A DNA stretch of 64,000 bases from Burkholderiales bacterium (GCA_021414305.1 JAIOOS010000015.1:124001-188000); one strand, 5' to 3'. Positions 17,597 through 28,549 are shown, numbered from the stretch's first letter. The notes: generated by a model from the sequence alone, not told the origin. A program made the numbers and translations.

Positions 17597-19630
17597 ATGG
17601 AAAGCCATCGGTTGCTGCCCTTCATCGCTGGATTCGCGATCAGCGCTGCTCTTCTCTGGCTCGGCGCCGGCGTCTTCGCCACGGCCCGCGCCCGGAACCT
17701 GCGCAGCAGCCGGCGGCTGGTGCTCGTCGCCCTGCTCATCGTCGGCTGCGGCCTGTGGTGGCCGGGCCACTTCCTCGAGCCGGGCGAAGCCTCCGGCGGC
17801 GGCATTGCGCTGGTGGCCGCCGCCCTGGCACTCGCCCTCGCCGGGCTGGCCGGGGCGACCGCCCTGGTCACGACCCGCAAGACCCTGCCCGCCTTCGCCG
17901 GCTTCGCCGTCCTGACGCTCGGCGTCGCCTACGCCCACACGCTGTTCGCGACGCCGGGGCTCTTTCGCGCCAGCGCCGCGGTCGGCTCGTGGGGGCCGGC
18001 CGGCGCGATCCTGCTGCTGGTCATGGCACTGGTCGGCATCGCCCTGGACGTCAAGCCGGGCGGCAAGGTTCGCACCACCCGCTTTCTCGGCGCCGCCGCC
18101 GGCGCCCTGCTGCTGACGCTCGCCGCCGCGGCCCCGGGCGAGGCCAGCGCCGCCGCCCCGATGCCGGCCTGGACGGAGGCGCTGCTCCTCGGCGCCCTGG
18201 TGGCGACCGGCGCGGTGCTGCTCGAGGCGCTCGGCTCGCCGCCGGGCCGCGACCATGAGCCGGCCCGCCGTGCCGCGGCTGCCGCCGTCGCACCCCTGGT
18301 CGACAGCCTGACCCAACTGCCGACCCGCGTCTATTTCGAAGACCGGCTCGCCGCCGCGGCGACGAAGTGCGACGCCAGCGCCAGCCGCCTGGCCCTGCTG
18401 TTCATCGACCTCGACGGCTTCAAGCCGGTCAACGACACCTATGGCCACTCGATCGGCGACCTGGTGCTGGAGCAGGTCGGCCAGCGCCTGAAGGCGATGT
18501 CGCGCGGCAAGGACGTGGTGGCCCGGGTCGGCGGCGACGAATTCCTGCTGCTCCTGACCAACGTGCAGGCCGACGAGGCCGTCGCCCAGGTCGCCTCGCG
18601 CCTGATCGCGGGCCTCTCGCAGCCCTACGCGGTCGAAGGCCGCGAGGTCATGATCTCGTGCTCCGTCGGCATCGCCATGTACCCGGACGGCTGCAGCCAC
18701 GCCAAGCTGATCGCCCGCGCCGACGCGGCGATGTACGCCTCCAAGCGGGCCGGCGGCTCGAACCACTGCTTCTACTCGACGGCGATGGACGCCGATGCCG
18801 AGGCGCAGTTCACGCTCCTGCGCGATCTGCGCAAGGCCGTCGCGGCCAAGGAATTCGAGCTGTTCTACCAGCCGAAGATCGACTCGAAGAGCGGCAAGGT
18901 CACCGCGGTCGAGGCGCTGCTGCGCTGGAAGCACCCGACCCGCGGCGTGCTGCTGCCGAACACCTTCATCCCGATCGCCGAGCGCTTCGGCCTGATCGGC
19001 CAGCTCGGCAACTGGGTGATCGAGGACGCCTGCCGGCAAAGCCGCGCCTGGCGCGACAAGGGCCTGCGCATGCGGGTGGCGATCAACCTCTCGGCCCACC
19101 AGATGCGCCAGGACGACATCGTCGAGCGGATCACCGGCGCGCTCGAGCAGTACAAGATCCATCCGTCGCTGCTCACCTGCGAGATCACCGAGTCGGCGGC
19201 GATGGAGGACACGAAGACGACGCAGGCGACCTTCCGCCGCCTCGGCGAGCTCGGCACCCATCTTTCGATCGACGACTTCGGCACCGGCTATTCGAGCCTG
19301 GCCTACCTGCGCAAGCTCCCGGCCGAGGAGCTGAAGATCGACCGCAGCTTCATCATGGACCTCGAGCACAGCGCCGACGCGCGCGCCGTGGTCGACGCGG
19401 TCATCAAGCTGGCGCACGCGCTCGGCCTGAAGGTGGTGGCCGAGGGCGTGGAGAACCAGCGCCAGCAGGCGATCCTGTGCGAGATGCAGTGCGACGAGCT
19501 GCAGGGCTTCCTCTTCGCCAAGCCGATGTCGGGCCGGGCGCTGCTCCTCTGGGCGATCAACGACCGCCAGGAAACCGCCGTCTTCAAGCCCTCGCTGTTC
19601 GACGAAACGCGGCAGGGCGAGCCCGTCTGA
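17597..19630 (+). CDS. membrane GGDEF-EAL cyclic-di-GMP enzyme
   Basis: 677 residues from the ATG at 17597; an in-frame start at 17534 is possible but adds a non-hydrophobic tail. About six membrane helices fill residues 5-220. The diguanylate cyclase domain has an intact RVGGDEF (G312-F316). The phosphodiesterase domain has intact EALLRW (E439), DDFGTGYSS (D559, D560), ELKIDRSF and AEGVEN. Both activities may therefore be retained, with net direction unknown. It lies between the two small secreted genes and their TTCGTC arrays, suggesting that c-di-GMP turnover belongs to the same response. The N-terminal region has no recognised sensor motif such as MHYT. Confidence 0.92.
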   Translation: MESHRLLPFIAGFAISAALLWLGAGVFATARARNLRSSRRLVLVALLIVGCGLWWPGHFLEPGEASGGGIALVAAALALALAGLAGATALVTTRKTLPAFAGFAVLTLGVAYAHTLFATPGLFRASAAVGSWGPAGAILLLVMALVGIALDVKPGGKVRTTRFLGAAAGALLLTLAAAAPGEASAAAPMPAWTEALLLGALVATGAVLLEALGSPPGRDHEPARRAAAAAVAPLVDSLTQLPTRVYFEDRLAAAATKCDASASRLALLFIDLDGFKPVNDTYGHSIGDLVLEQVGQRLKAMSRGKDVVARVGGDEFLLLLTNVQADEAVAQVASRLIAGLSQPYAVEGREVMISCSVGIAMYPDGCSHAKLIARADAAMYASKRAGGSNHCFYSTAMDADAEAQFTLLRDLRKAVAAKEFELFYQPKIDSKSGKVTAVEALLRWKHPTRGVLLPNTFIPIAERFGLIGQLGNWVIEDACRQSRAWRDKGLRMRVAINLSAHQMRQDDIVERITGALEQYKIHPSLLTCEITESAAMEDTKTTQATFRRLGELGTHLSIDDFGTGYSSLAYLRKLPAEELKIDRSFIMDLEHSADARAVVDAVIKLAHALGLKVVAEGVENQRQQAILCEMQCDELQGFLFAKPMSGRALLLWAINDRQETAVFKPSLFDETRQGEPV

Positions 19631-19647
19631 GGGCCTGCCGCCGGCGA

Positions 19648-19754
19648 TTCGTCGCCCGCGGCCGCGCGATTCGTCGCCGCAGCGCGCGGCTCGTCGCAGC
19701 AAATGCCCGGTTCATCGCAAGGCGCTATCGCCGCCCGGACCCGCTCCGTAAAGT
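19648..19754 (+). promoter_or_regulatory. AlgR-like box array and promoter of small secreted gene 2
   Basis: TTCGTC at 19648 and 19670, CTCGTC at 19690 and TTCATC at 19711 are spaced 22, 20 and 21 bp. TATCGC follows at 19726 (15 bp after the start of the last box) and TAAAGT at 19749 (23 bp further). These distances equal those upstream of the first small gene. The spacing puts all boxes on one face of the helix, as expected for a LytTR regulator. Confidence 0.6.
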
Positions 19755-19799
19755 GCACTCACCGCAACGAAAGAAGCGGCCTTCAACCGGGAGCACACC

Positions 19800-20099
19800 A
19801 TGTCCGACAACATCCTTTCCGCCGTCCTGACCTTCAGCCTCCTGGCCGCTGGCACGGCCGCGATCGGGTCGGAGATGTTCGAAACCCGCCAGCCCGCCAA
19901 GGCGCCGGTCGTCCTCGTCGCCCAGGGCATGCCGACGGCACCGGTCGAGATCGTCACGCTGCCCCGGGTCACGGTGACCGGACAGCGAGCGGCGTCGGCG
20001 CCGATCGTGACGCTGCCGATGGTGATCGTGACCGGTCAGCGCGCGCCGGTGACGGTGGCGGTCGAAACCCGCGCCAGCGAAACCCCGCGCGTGCAGTAA
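19800..20099 (+). CDS. small secreted protein 2 with two TonB-box-like motifs
   Basis: 99 residues; the ATG at 19800 has GGGAG at 19789-19793, six bases away. The N-terminal hydrophobic segment (about 5-22) is a signal peptide or anchor without a perfect cleavage site. The rest contains two copies of a 14-residue unit, IVTLPRVTVTGQRA (51-64) and IVTLPMVIVTGQRA (69-82), matching the C-terminus of the protein at 17182. The tail is Thr/Val-rich. The shared motif, promoter layout and adjacency indicate a family of paralogous small exported proteins. A UUCG-capped terminator follows. Function unknown. Confidence 0.75.
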   Translation: MSDNILSAVLTFSLLAAGTAAIGSEMFETRQPAKAPVVLVAQGMPTAPVEIVTLPRVTVTGQRAASAPIVTLPMVIVTGQRAPVTVAVETRASETPRVQ

Positions 20100-20103
20100 C
20101 GGT

Positions 20104-20129
20104 CCAGGAGCTTCGGCTCCTGGCCTTTC
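20104..20129 (+). terminator. UUCG-loop terminator after small secreted gene 2
   Basis: CCAGGAGC (20104-20111) pairs with GCTCCTGG (20116-20123) around the tetraloop TTCG, followed by CCTTTC. It sits between convergent genes and may also act on the LytTR regulator transcript. Confidence 0.75.
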
Positions 20130-20134
20130 GTGGC

Positions 20135-20920
20135 TCACATCTGCCGGAAGACGTGCAGGAAGCTGCGGCTGACCGGCAGCACCTCGCGCCGGTTCTTGAG
20201 GCGCACCTCGGCCGTGTCGTTGAAGCCGCGATCGACCTGCGCCACCTGGCGCAGGTTGACGATCACCGAGCGGTGGATCTGGGCGAAAGTGTCGGGGTCG
20301 AGCTCGTCGGCGAGCTCGCGGATGGGGGTGCGGATCAGCGCCTCGCCGCCCTCCCACACCACCAGCGTGTACTTCTCGTCGGAGCGGAGGAAGGCGATCT
20401 GCTCGACCGGGATCAGGCGCACGCTCTGCGCCACCGAGGCGCGTATCCACTGCAGGTACTTGCGCGCATCGCCGCCGGCGCCGGCGCGCGTCTTCAGCTC
20501 GCCGGCAAGTCGGTCGAGCACCGCCTCGAAGCCGGGCGCCAGCGGCTCGGGCGCCTCCAGGCGCGACTTGAGGCGCGCCACCGAATCGGCCAGGCGCGCC
20601 TCCTCGAACGGCTTGACCACGTAGTCGATCGCCCCGTGCTCGAACGCCTGCACGGCGTAGTGCTCGTGCGCGGTCACGAACACGATCTCGGCGCGGCGGG
20701 CGATCGCCCGCGCGGCGTCGATGCCGTTCAGGCCGGGCATGTGGACGTCGAGAAATGCGATCCGCGGCAGGTGGGTCTCGAAGAACTCGATCGCCTCGCG
20801 CCCGTTTCTCGCCTCGGCCACGATCTCCAGCTCGGGCCACAGGCGCGCCAGGTGGGCGCGCAGCCGCTCGCGCAGCAGCGGCTCGTCGTCGGCGATCAGG
20901 GCCGTCGCCGAGGCGCTCAT
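20135..20920 (-). CDS. algR: LytTR response regulator (AlgR-like)
   Basis: 261-residue DNA-binding regulator. The receiver domain has D58 in FLDVHMPGLNG and K in YVVKPFEE. After a linker, the C-terminal LytTR domain shows VRLIPVEQIAFLRSDEKYT, HRSVIVNLRQVAQVD and the terminal VSRSFLHVFRQM. LytTR/AlgR proteins bind direct repeats; the TTCGTC arrays at 17055 and 19648 match the core of the AlgR site. Its start overlaps the stop of the sensor gene by four bases. In Pseudomonas AlgR controls alginate and type IV pili; the targets here seem to include the small secreted genes. The symbol is by homology at family level. Confidence 0.88.
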   Translation of the reverse strand: MSASATALIADDEPLLRERLRAHLARLWPELEIVAEARNGREAIEFFETHLPRIAFLDVHMPGLNGIDAARAIARRAEIVFVTAHEHYAVQAFEHGAIDYVVKPFEEARLADSVARLKSRLEAPEPLAPGFEAVLDRLAGELKTRAGAGGDARKYLQWIRASVAQSVRLIPVEQIAFLRSDEKYTLVVWEGGEALIRTPIRELADELDPDTFAQIHRSVIVNLRQVAQVDRGFNDTAEVRLKNRREVLPVSRSFLHVFRQM

Positions 20921-22035
20921 GCCCTGGCGCCCGCGGCCCGGTCGCCGGCGCCCTCGGGGCGATGTGGCGGAAAGACGATCTCGGCGCTGAGGCCGTGCGG
21001 CCGCGCCTCGTGCAACTCGAGCCGGCCCGCCGCGCCGAAGAAGCCGCGCAGGCGGCTCTCGAGGTTGGCCAGGCCGGTGCCGGGCACGGCCGATTCGCTC
21101 ATGCCGACGCCGGTGTCGGCGACCACCAGGCGGATGCTGCCGTCGACCTCGCGGCGTGCGCTGACGTCGATCCGGCCGCCGTTCTCGCCCGGGTCGATGC
21201 CGTGGCGGACCGCGTTCTCCACCAGCGTCAGCACGCTCATCGGCAGGAACTCGCGGGCAGCGATGTCCTCGGCAACGTCGATCGAGAACGCGAGCCGGTC
21301 GGGCATGCGCATCTGCATCAGCTCGAGGTAGGAGCGGACCAGCGCGATCTCGTTGCCGAGCGTCGGCGCGCCGGCGTGCAGCCGCGGCATGGCGGCGCGC
21401 AGGTAGGCGATCAGGCTCTTCAGCACCGGCGCCGCCTGCGACGAGCCCGACTCGACCAGCGCCTGCACGTTGGCGAGGGTGTTGAACAGGAAGTGCGGCT
21501 CGATCTGCGCCTGCAGCAGCTTCAGGCGGGTGTCGAGCGCCTCCTTCTCCAGCGTGCTTCGCTCGAGAGCGAAGCCGAGCTGCGCCGCCCGCGCCTGCGC
21601 GTCGCGCTCCCGGTAGAGCGCGCCGAGGGCGAGCAGCGGCGCGATGAACAGCACGGACGCGGTGATGAAGATGAACCCCATCACGCGCCCTTCGTGCTGG
21701 AGCAGGTTGGCCAGGTTGCCGTCGATGCTGGGGAGATAGGCCAGCACGGTCGCGATCGGCGCCGCGATCACCACGGCGAGCACCTGCGCCAGCCAGCGCG
21801 GGATCTGGCGCGGATGCCAGGTGCCGGCGGCGGCGAAGACGACCAGCAGAAGGGCAGCGATGAAGACCATGCGCCCGAGCAGCACCCAGAACGGCACCGT
21901 GAAGACCGGGTTCAGCAGCGCCGCGATCACCAGCGCCAGCGTCGCCGCCACGGCGGCGCGCTTCCAGGTCAGGGCCCCGACGATCGCCTCGAGGGCAGGA
22001 CGCAGGACCGTGGCGGTGGAGCTCGCGGAATTCAT
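20917..22035 (-). CDS. LytS/AlgZ-type sensor histidine kinase
   Basis: 372 residues from the ATG at 22035; upstream in-frame codons run into a repeat element and are not used. Four membrane segments (about 28-46, 50-71, 84-103, 119-140) lead into a coiled region and the His_kinase domain typical of LytS/YehU/AlgZ, with phosphoacceptor H181 in QIEPHFLFNTLANVQ. The ATPase part shows VENAVRHGI and DTGVGM, with TGLANLESRLRGFFG at the end. It lacks a periplasmic sensor domain, so sensing is probably within the membrane. It is translationally coupled to the LytTR regulator. Confidence 0.9.
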   Translation of the reverse strand: MNSASSTATVLRPALEAIVGALTWKRAAVAATLALVIAALLNPVFTVPFWVLLGRMVFIAALLLVVFAAAGTWHPRQIPRWLAQVLAVVIAAPIATVLAYLPSIDGNLANLLQHEGRVMGFIFITASVLFIAPLLALGALYRERDAQARAAQLGFALERSTLEKEALDTRLKLLQAQIEPHFLFNTLANVQALVESGSSQAAPVLKSLIAYLRAAMPRLHAGAPTLGNEIALVRSYLELMQMRMPDRLAFSIDVAEDIAAREFLPMSVLTLVENAVRHGIDPGENGGRIDVSARREVDGSIRLVVADTGVGMSESAVPGTGLANLESRLRGFFGAAGRLELHEARPHGLSAEIVFPPHRPEGAGDRAAGARA

Positions 22036-22119
22036 GCGCCGGACGATAGCGCCGCGGCGGATCGGCAGCGATCCGGTGCGACGAAGCACCGGAAGGCGGG
22101 GGTCAATGGCGGTCGCGGC

Positions 22120-22275
22120 GGCAAAGCCGGGGTCGGGCGGCAGAGCGGGGAGCGCTTCGGGTGGCAAAGCCGGGGTCGGGCGCCCATCGGCGTGCGACCT
22201 CGGCGGTCAGCCTCGCTGCGCGAGCCAACCGCCGAGGTCGTGACCGGACGGTCGCCCGACCACGGCTTCGTCATC
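22120..22275. repeat. REP/BIME-like palindromic intergenic element
   Basis: GGCAAAGCCGGGGTCGGGCG occurs at 22120-22139 and again at 22163-22182. The second copy begins a long imperfect palindrome to about 22275, whose arms of about 49 bases match at roughly 38 positions. The core is a perfect 12-bp pair, GACCTCGGCGGT (22196-22207) with ACCGCCGAGGTC (22228-22239). It fills the 288-base gap between the sensor kinase and the metalloprotease genes, where no gene is seen. It may be a dispersed palindromic repeat or a transcription barrier. Confidence 0.6.
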
Positions 22276-22323
22276 CCGCCGATGGCGATAGCCAGGGCGG
22301 CTGGATGCGAACCGCCCCTAGGC

Positions 22324-25113
22324 CTACGCCCCCGCGCGCTGCAGATGCGCCGTCATCGCCTGCTCGAGCGTGTCGGCGCTGTCGGCCAGGTGCGCCCGCG
22401 CTTCCTCGCTCAGGCCGCCGCGCCGGTTGGCGGCGCGGATTCGCTCCAGCAGCACCTTGGCCTGGGCGCGGACCACGCTGCGCGTGTCGGCGCGGGTCGA
22501 GGCCCCGGGGCGCAGCAGGACCGCGGCGATGCGGTTGACGTGGTCGCGCTGCACTTCGCGGCGCAACGCCGGGATGTCGCCGCTGCCGTCGAGCTCGCTC
22601 CAGACGGCCTGCGAGAGGCGGCTGTAGAGCTCGGGCATGCGCAGCGCCCGGCTGCTGCCGGCCGGCGCCTTCTCGCTGCTTTCGAGCAGGCGGGTGGCGA
22701 CCGTGTCGCTCATCAGCACGGCCAGCAGCGAGCGCTGCAGGCCGAGCACCTGCCCGGAAGGCGAGTAGTCGGTCTGGGCCGAGCCTTCGCCGCCGCGCAG
22801 CGCGTCCAGACGCTCGCTGAAGTCGGTGCCGAGCTTGCGCTGCAGCGCTGGCGAAACGCGCAGGCTGTCGGCCGAGAGCAGGCTGCCGGTGATGACGTCG
22901 AGCGCCTCGCGCTGGTCGGCCACCGGCACCGGCGCGAGCGGGTCGCGGCCCGTGCCCGGCGCGTCGCGCACCGTGCGCACGCCGCCGATCTGCCGCGACA
23001 GCACGTTCGCCGCCCGGGCGACGTCGCGGATCGCGTAGGTGACCGAGCGCTTCAGCAGGTTGTAGTCCTGGTCGGGCCGGAGCTGGCGCGCCTCCTGGCG
23101 CTTGAGCAGGTCCTGGGCGATCGCGATCCGCTTCTTGGCGAAGCCGATGACGTCGCTGCCCAGGTCGTTCTGCAGCGATTCGGGATCGATGCCGAGGAAG
23201 TTGTCTTCGTCGGTGCCGTAGGCGAGCTGCGGCTCGGCGCTGCGTGCCGCCACCTTTTCGAGCGCCGCCTTCTCGTCGGCCGGGCTCAGGCCCGCCGGCA
23301 GCGGCTTGTAGGCGAACTCGATCGCCCAGTAGTCGTAGGGGCCCAGCGTCTCGTTGAACGCCGTGCCGTAGGAGGCGCGCGGCTCGTCCGGGCTGTTGAG
23401 GTTGATCGGCGCGTAGTCCATCACCGAGCCGGTGATGCCGTTCGCCTTGGTGAAGGCCGGATCGGCGAGCTGCTTCAGCGTGAAGGCACGCGACGAGCGG
23501 AAGTTGTGCCGCAGGCCGAGGGTGTGCCCGACCTCGTGCATCGTCACGTCCTTCAGGTAGGCCTCGACGAACTTCGCCGCCTCCGGGCTGTCGGGGTCGA
23601 GGTCGCCGCGCGCCTCGAGCACGTCGAGCGCGTACGCCATCTGCTCGCTGGCTTCGTCCTCGTAGTTGCAGAAGCGCCCCGAGGCGAGCAGGTGCTGCTC
23701 GTGCGCGGTGAGCGGCTGCGCGCCGAACGGGTTCTCGACGCCGGCGCCGGTGAGCACCTGGGCGCGGGTGGCGCGGATGTTTCGCGACGACAGGCTCTCG
23801 ATGCCGATGTCGGCGTCTAGGATCTCGCCGCTGCGCGGGTCGACGTGGCTGGGCCCGATCGCGCCGAACACCGGCGAGGCATTGGTCATCCAGCGGATCG
23901 AGGCGCGATTGAGGTCGAGGGTGTCGAAGTCGGCGTCGTCTGGCTGCACCTGGACCTGGACCGCGTCCTTGAAGCCGATCTTCTCGAACGCCTTGTTCCA
24001 CTCGAGGACGCCGGCGGTGATGGCCGGCCGGTACTTGACCGGCACGGTCCGGTCGAGCCAGAAGACGATCGGCTTGACCGGCTCCGAGAGGGCCGCCGCC
24101 GGATCCTTCTTCTCGAGCCGCCAGCGGTTCACCAGGCGCTGCCGCGGCGTGCGCTCGAGGTCGTCGGTGAAGTCGAAGCGGCCGCTGTCGAAGTAGCCGA
24201 TCCGCGGGTCGGCCTTGCGCCCCGCCATCGGCTCGGCCGGCAGGCGCGAGAGCGAGTAGTGCAGGCCGAGGAACATGCTGCGCGGATCAGGCAGCGAGCG
24301 CGGCGCGGAAGGCTGCGGCGCCCCCGGCGGCAAGCCCGGCTGCGGCACCGCGATCGACGCCGTGGCGAAGTGGCTCAGCACCTCGAGCACCAGCAGGTCG
24401 GCGCTGCCACGCGCCTTGGTGATCGCCGAGTTGCGCGGATCGAACGAATAGCCCTGGCGGTAGCTGCGCTGCAGGTCCATGCCGATGCCGAGCAGGTCGG
24501 CCAGGAACAGCGTGTTGGCCTCGACCAGCACCGCCTTCCGGTCCGGGTCGGGCAGGCTCAGCACCGGCGTGCTGGCGAGCAGGCTGGGCGAGTAGGCGGC
24601 CTCGATCGCCGCCGCCTCGGGCGTGCCGGCCTTGGCGACGTAGCCGATGTTGCGCCAGATCATCTGCACCTGGTTGTGGACGCGGCGGAACTCGACGATG
24701 CCGCTGTCCTGCATCAGGCCGCCGTAGAAGCCGCGCTCGCCGATGCCGGTCTTCAGCTTGGCGGAAAGGAAGAACGGCTGGTTGAAGTCTTCCGGGCGCA
24801 GCTCGAGCCAGACCTTGTCGTCCTTCTGCCAGAAGGCCAGGGTCCCGTCGCTGCGCTTGGCGTCCTTGACGACCTCGGCGAAGGGGCGCAGGGCGCCCGG
24901 CGCCATCGCGACCGGCGGCGCGCCCGGCGGGCGCAGGCCCGAGGCCGCGCCGCCCGGGCCGACGGCGCCGGTGGGCGCGGAGGCGCCGCCGGCCGGCGGA
25001 GTAGCGGCCGAGCCGGTGACGAAGGTCGGGAAGGTGGTGCAGCCGCCGAGCGCGGCGGCGGTCGCGACGACCAGGCCGCTGACGCGGGTCAGCGAAAGAA
25101 GGCGTGATGACAT
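22324..25113 (-). CDS. zinc-dependent metalloprotease lipoprotein (DUF5117/DUF4953 type)
   Basis: 929 residues from the ATG at 25113, which has GAGGG upstream; the frame extends 25 codons further but without export features. The N-terminus has a lipobox ATAAALGGC, so it should be anchored to the envelope. A Pro/Ala/Gly-rich linker leads to an N-terminal domain (PEDFNQPFFLSAKLKTGIGE) and a central peptidase domain with the metzincin-like zinc motif HEVGHTLGLRH (H526, E527, H530, H536), followed by SVMDYAPIN, a Met-turn region. The C-terminal helical domain is typical of the family. Such proteins are secreted or periplasmic and have unknown substrates. It lies 84 bases downstream of ettA. Confidence 0.9.
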   Translation of the reverse strand: MSSRLLSLTRVSGLVVATAAALGGCTTFPTFVTGSAATPPAGGASAPTGAVGPGGAASGLRPPGAPPVAMAPGALRPFAEVVKDAKRSDGTLAFWQKDDKVWLELRPEDFNQPFFLSAKLKTGIGERGFYGGLMQDSGIVEFRRVHNQVQMIWRNIGYVAKAGTPEAAAIEAAYSPSLLASTPVLSLPDPDRKAVLVEANTLFLADLLGIGMDLQRSYRQGYSFDPRNSAITKARGSADLLVLEVLSHFATASIAVPQPGLPPGAPQPSAPRSLPDPRSMFLGLHYSLSRLPAEPMAGRKADPRIGYFDSGRFDFTDDLERTPRQRLVNRWRLEKKDPAAALSEPVKPIVFWLDRTVPVKYRPAITAGVLEWNKAFEKIGFKDAVQVQVQPDDADFDTLDLNRASIRWMTNASPVFGAIGPSHVDPRSGEILDADIGIESLSSRNIRATRAQVLTGAGVENPFGAQPLTAHEQHLLASGRFCNYEDEASEQMAYALDVLEARGDLDPDSPEAAKFVEAYLKDVTMHEVGHTLGLRHNFRSSRAFTLKQLADPAFTKANGITGSVMDYAPINLNSPDEPRASYGTAFNETLGPYDYWAIEFAYKPLPAGLSPADEKAALEKVAARSAEPQLAYGTDEDNFLGIDPESLQNDLGSDVIGFAKKRIAIAQDLLKRQEARQLRPDQDYNLLKRSVTYAIRDVARAANVLSRQIGGVRTVRDAPGTGRDPLAPVPVADQREALDVITGSLLSADSLRVSPALQRKLGTDFSERLDALRGGEGSAQTDYSPSGQVLGLQRSLLAVLMSDTVATRLLESSEKAPAGSSRALRMPELYSRLSQAVWSELDGSGDIPALRREVQRDHVNRIAAVLLRPGASTRADTRSVVRAQAKVLLERIRAANRRGGLSEEARAHLADSADTLEQAMTAHLQRAGA

Positions 25114-25197
25114 GCGGAACCCTCGGCAGGGAGAGCGGGAAAGGCGCGTTCGATGGTACGGCGGGCGAATGGTTCTCGAAACTGGCAAATGTCTCGA

Positions 25198-26865
<1,668 letters not shown>

Positions 26866-26973
26866 GAAATACCTTGCTTGGAGAAGTCGAGGCGCGCCGG
26901 AGAACCCGGGGCCGATGACTCTATTGTCGGCGAATCCAGGGCCATCTCCGGCGAAGGACATCGGCCTGCCGGT

Positions 26974-26979
26974 TAGAAT
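26974..26979 (+). promoter_or_regulatory. -10-like TAGAAT in the ettA/rhlE divergent region
   Basis: TAGAAT at 26974-26979 lies about 130 bases before the rhlE start and is the best promoter-like hexamer in the 26866-27107 gap. No good -35 is visible. The long leader it would create could regulate rhlE, but I see no clear structure. Confidence 0.25.
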
Positions 26980-27107
26980 GCGCTCCAGCGTCGCCATGTT
27001 TTCCAGTCAGCGCCGACGCAGTCGCTTCCGACTCCTTTCCCCCGTCTGCCTTCGACTGGCGCCCGCTCCGCGGGCAGCAGGCCGATGAATTGGCAGAACT
27101 CTCCTCC

Positions 27108-28520
27108 ATGACTTTCGATACTCTCGGCCTCGCCGAGCCCTTGCTGCGTGCCGTTCACGAAGCGGGCTACACCACGCCCACCCCGATCCAGGCGCAAGCC
27201 ATTCCCGCCGTGCTTTCCGGCGGCGACGTGATGGGCGGCGCGCAGACCGGCACTGGCAAGACCGCCGGCTTCGTGCTGCCGCTGCTGCAACGCCTGATGG
27301 ACAAGCCCGGCGTGCGTGACCAGCGCGGCAAGCTTCCCATCCGCGCCCTCATCCTGACGCCGACGCGCGAGCTCGCCGCCCAGGTCGAGGAAAGCGTGCG
27401 CACCTACGGCAAGCACGCCAAGCTCTCGAGCATGGTGATGTTCGGCGGCGTCGGCATGCAGCCGCAGATCGACAAGCTGCGCCGCGGCGTCGACATCCTC
27501 GTCGCCACGCCGGGGCGCCTGCTCGACCACCACGGCCAGCGCACCCTCGACCTCTCGCACGTCGAGATCTTCGTCCTCGACGAAGCCGACCGCATGCTCG
27601 ACATGGGCTTCATCCACGACATCAAGAAGGTGCTCGCGGTGCTGCCGCAGAAGAAGCAGAGCCTGCTCTTTTCCGCGACCTTCAGCGACGAGGTCAAGGC
27701 GATCGCCGACCGCCTGCTGAACGCGCCGGTGCTGATCGAGGTCGCGCGCCGCAACCAGACCGCCGAGCTGATCGCGCAGAAGGTGCACCCGGTCGGCCGC
27801 GAGATGAAGAAGGACCTGCTGGTCCACCTCGTCAAGGACAACGACTGGCACCAGGTGCTGGTCTTCACGCGCATGAAGCACGGCGCCAACCGCCTGGTCG
27901 AGCACCTGCTCAAGCACGACATCACGGCGATGGCGATCCACGGCAACAAGAGCCAGACCGCGCGCACCAAGGCGCTCGCCGACTTCAAGAAGGGCGACCT
28001 GCAGGTGCTGGTGGCGACCGACATCGCCGCCCGCGGCATCGACATCGACCAGCTCCCGCACGTCGTCAACTTCGAGCTGCCGAACGTGCCCGAGGACTAC
28101 GTGCACCGGATCGGCCGCACCGGCCGCGCCGGCACCAAGGGCGAGGCGATCTCGCTCGTGTGCGTCGACGAGAACGGCTTCCTGCGCGACATCGAGCGGC
28201 TGACCAAGATCGAGATCCCCAAGGAAATCGTTCCCGGCTTCGCCCCGCCCGCGCACGAGAAGCCCGAGCCGATCGTTCTCGGCCGCATGGTCATCGGCGA
28301 AGGCGCCGCCCGAGGCGGCATGCGCCGATCGTCGGGCGGGGGTGGCCATCGCGGCGACTCGCGCGGCGGCAGTGGCGGCGGCGGTGGCAACAACGGCAAT
28401 GGCGGCGGCGGTTCGCATCGCCAGGCGCCGCCGCGGCCGCAAGGCCCGTCGCGCGACGGCCGCTCCGGCGGCGGTGGCGGCGGTCGCCCGCCGTCCCGGC
28501 TGGGCTCGCCCAAGCGCTGA
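27108..28520 (+). CDS. rhlE: DEAD-box RNA helicase RhlE
   Basis: 470 residues from the ATG at 27108 ([16 protein letters not shown]), which matches family N-termini; a TTG at 27090 is in frame but less likely. Helicase motifs are in order: Q motif [12 protein letters not shown], motif I AQTGTGKT, Ia [41 protein letters not shown] and [10 protein letters not shown]. The C-terminal tail of about 70 residues is rich in Gly, Arg and Ser, typical of RNA-contacting tails. It acts in ribosome assembly or mRNA remodelling. The sequence before the ATG is CTCCTCC, the opposite of a ribosome site. Confidence 0.95.
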   Translation: MTFDTLGLAEPLLRAVHEAGYTTPTPIQAQAIPAVLSGGDVMGGAQTGTGKTAGFVLPLLQRLMDKPGVRDQRGKLPIRALILTPTRELAAQVEESVRTYGKHAKLSSMVMFGGVGMQPQIDKLRRGVDILVATPGRLLDHHGQRTLDLSHVEIFVLDEADRMLDMGFIHDIKKVLAVLPQKKQSLLFSATFSDEVKAIADRLLNAPVLIEVARRNQTAELIAQKVHPVGREMKKDLLVHLVKDNDWHQVLVFTRMKHGANRLVEHLLKHDITAMAIHGNKSQTARTKALADFKKGDLQVLVATDIAARGIDIDQLPHVVNFELPNVPEDYVHRIGRTGRAGTKGEAISLVCVDENGFLRDIERLTKIEIPKEIVPGFAPPAHEKPEPIVLGRMVIGEGAARGGMRRSSGGGGHRGDSRGGSGGGGGNNGNGGGGSHRQAPPRPQGPSRDGRSGGGGGGRPPSRLGSPKR

Positions 28521-28549
28521 TCGCGGGCGCGTAAGGGGCGGCGAGCGTC

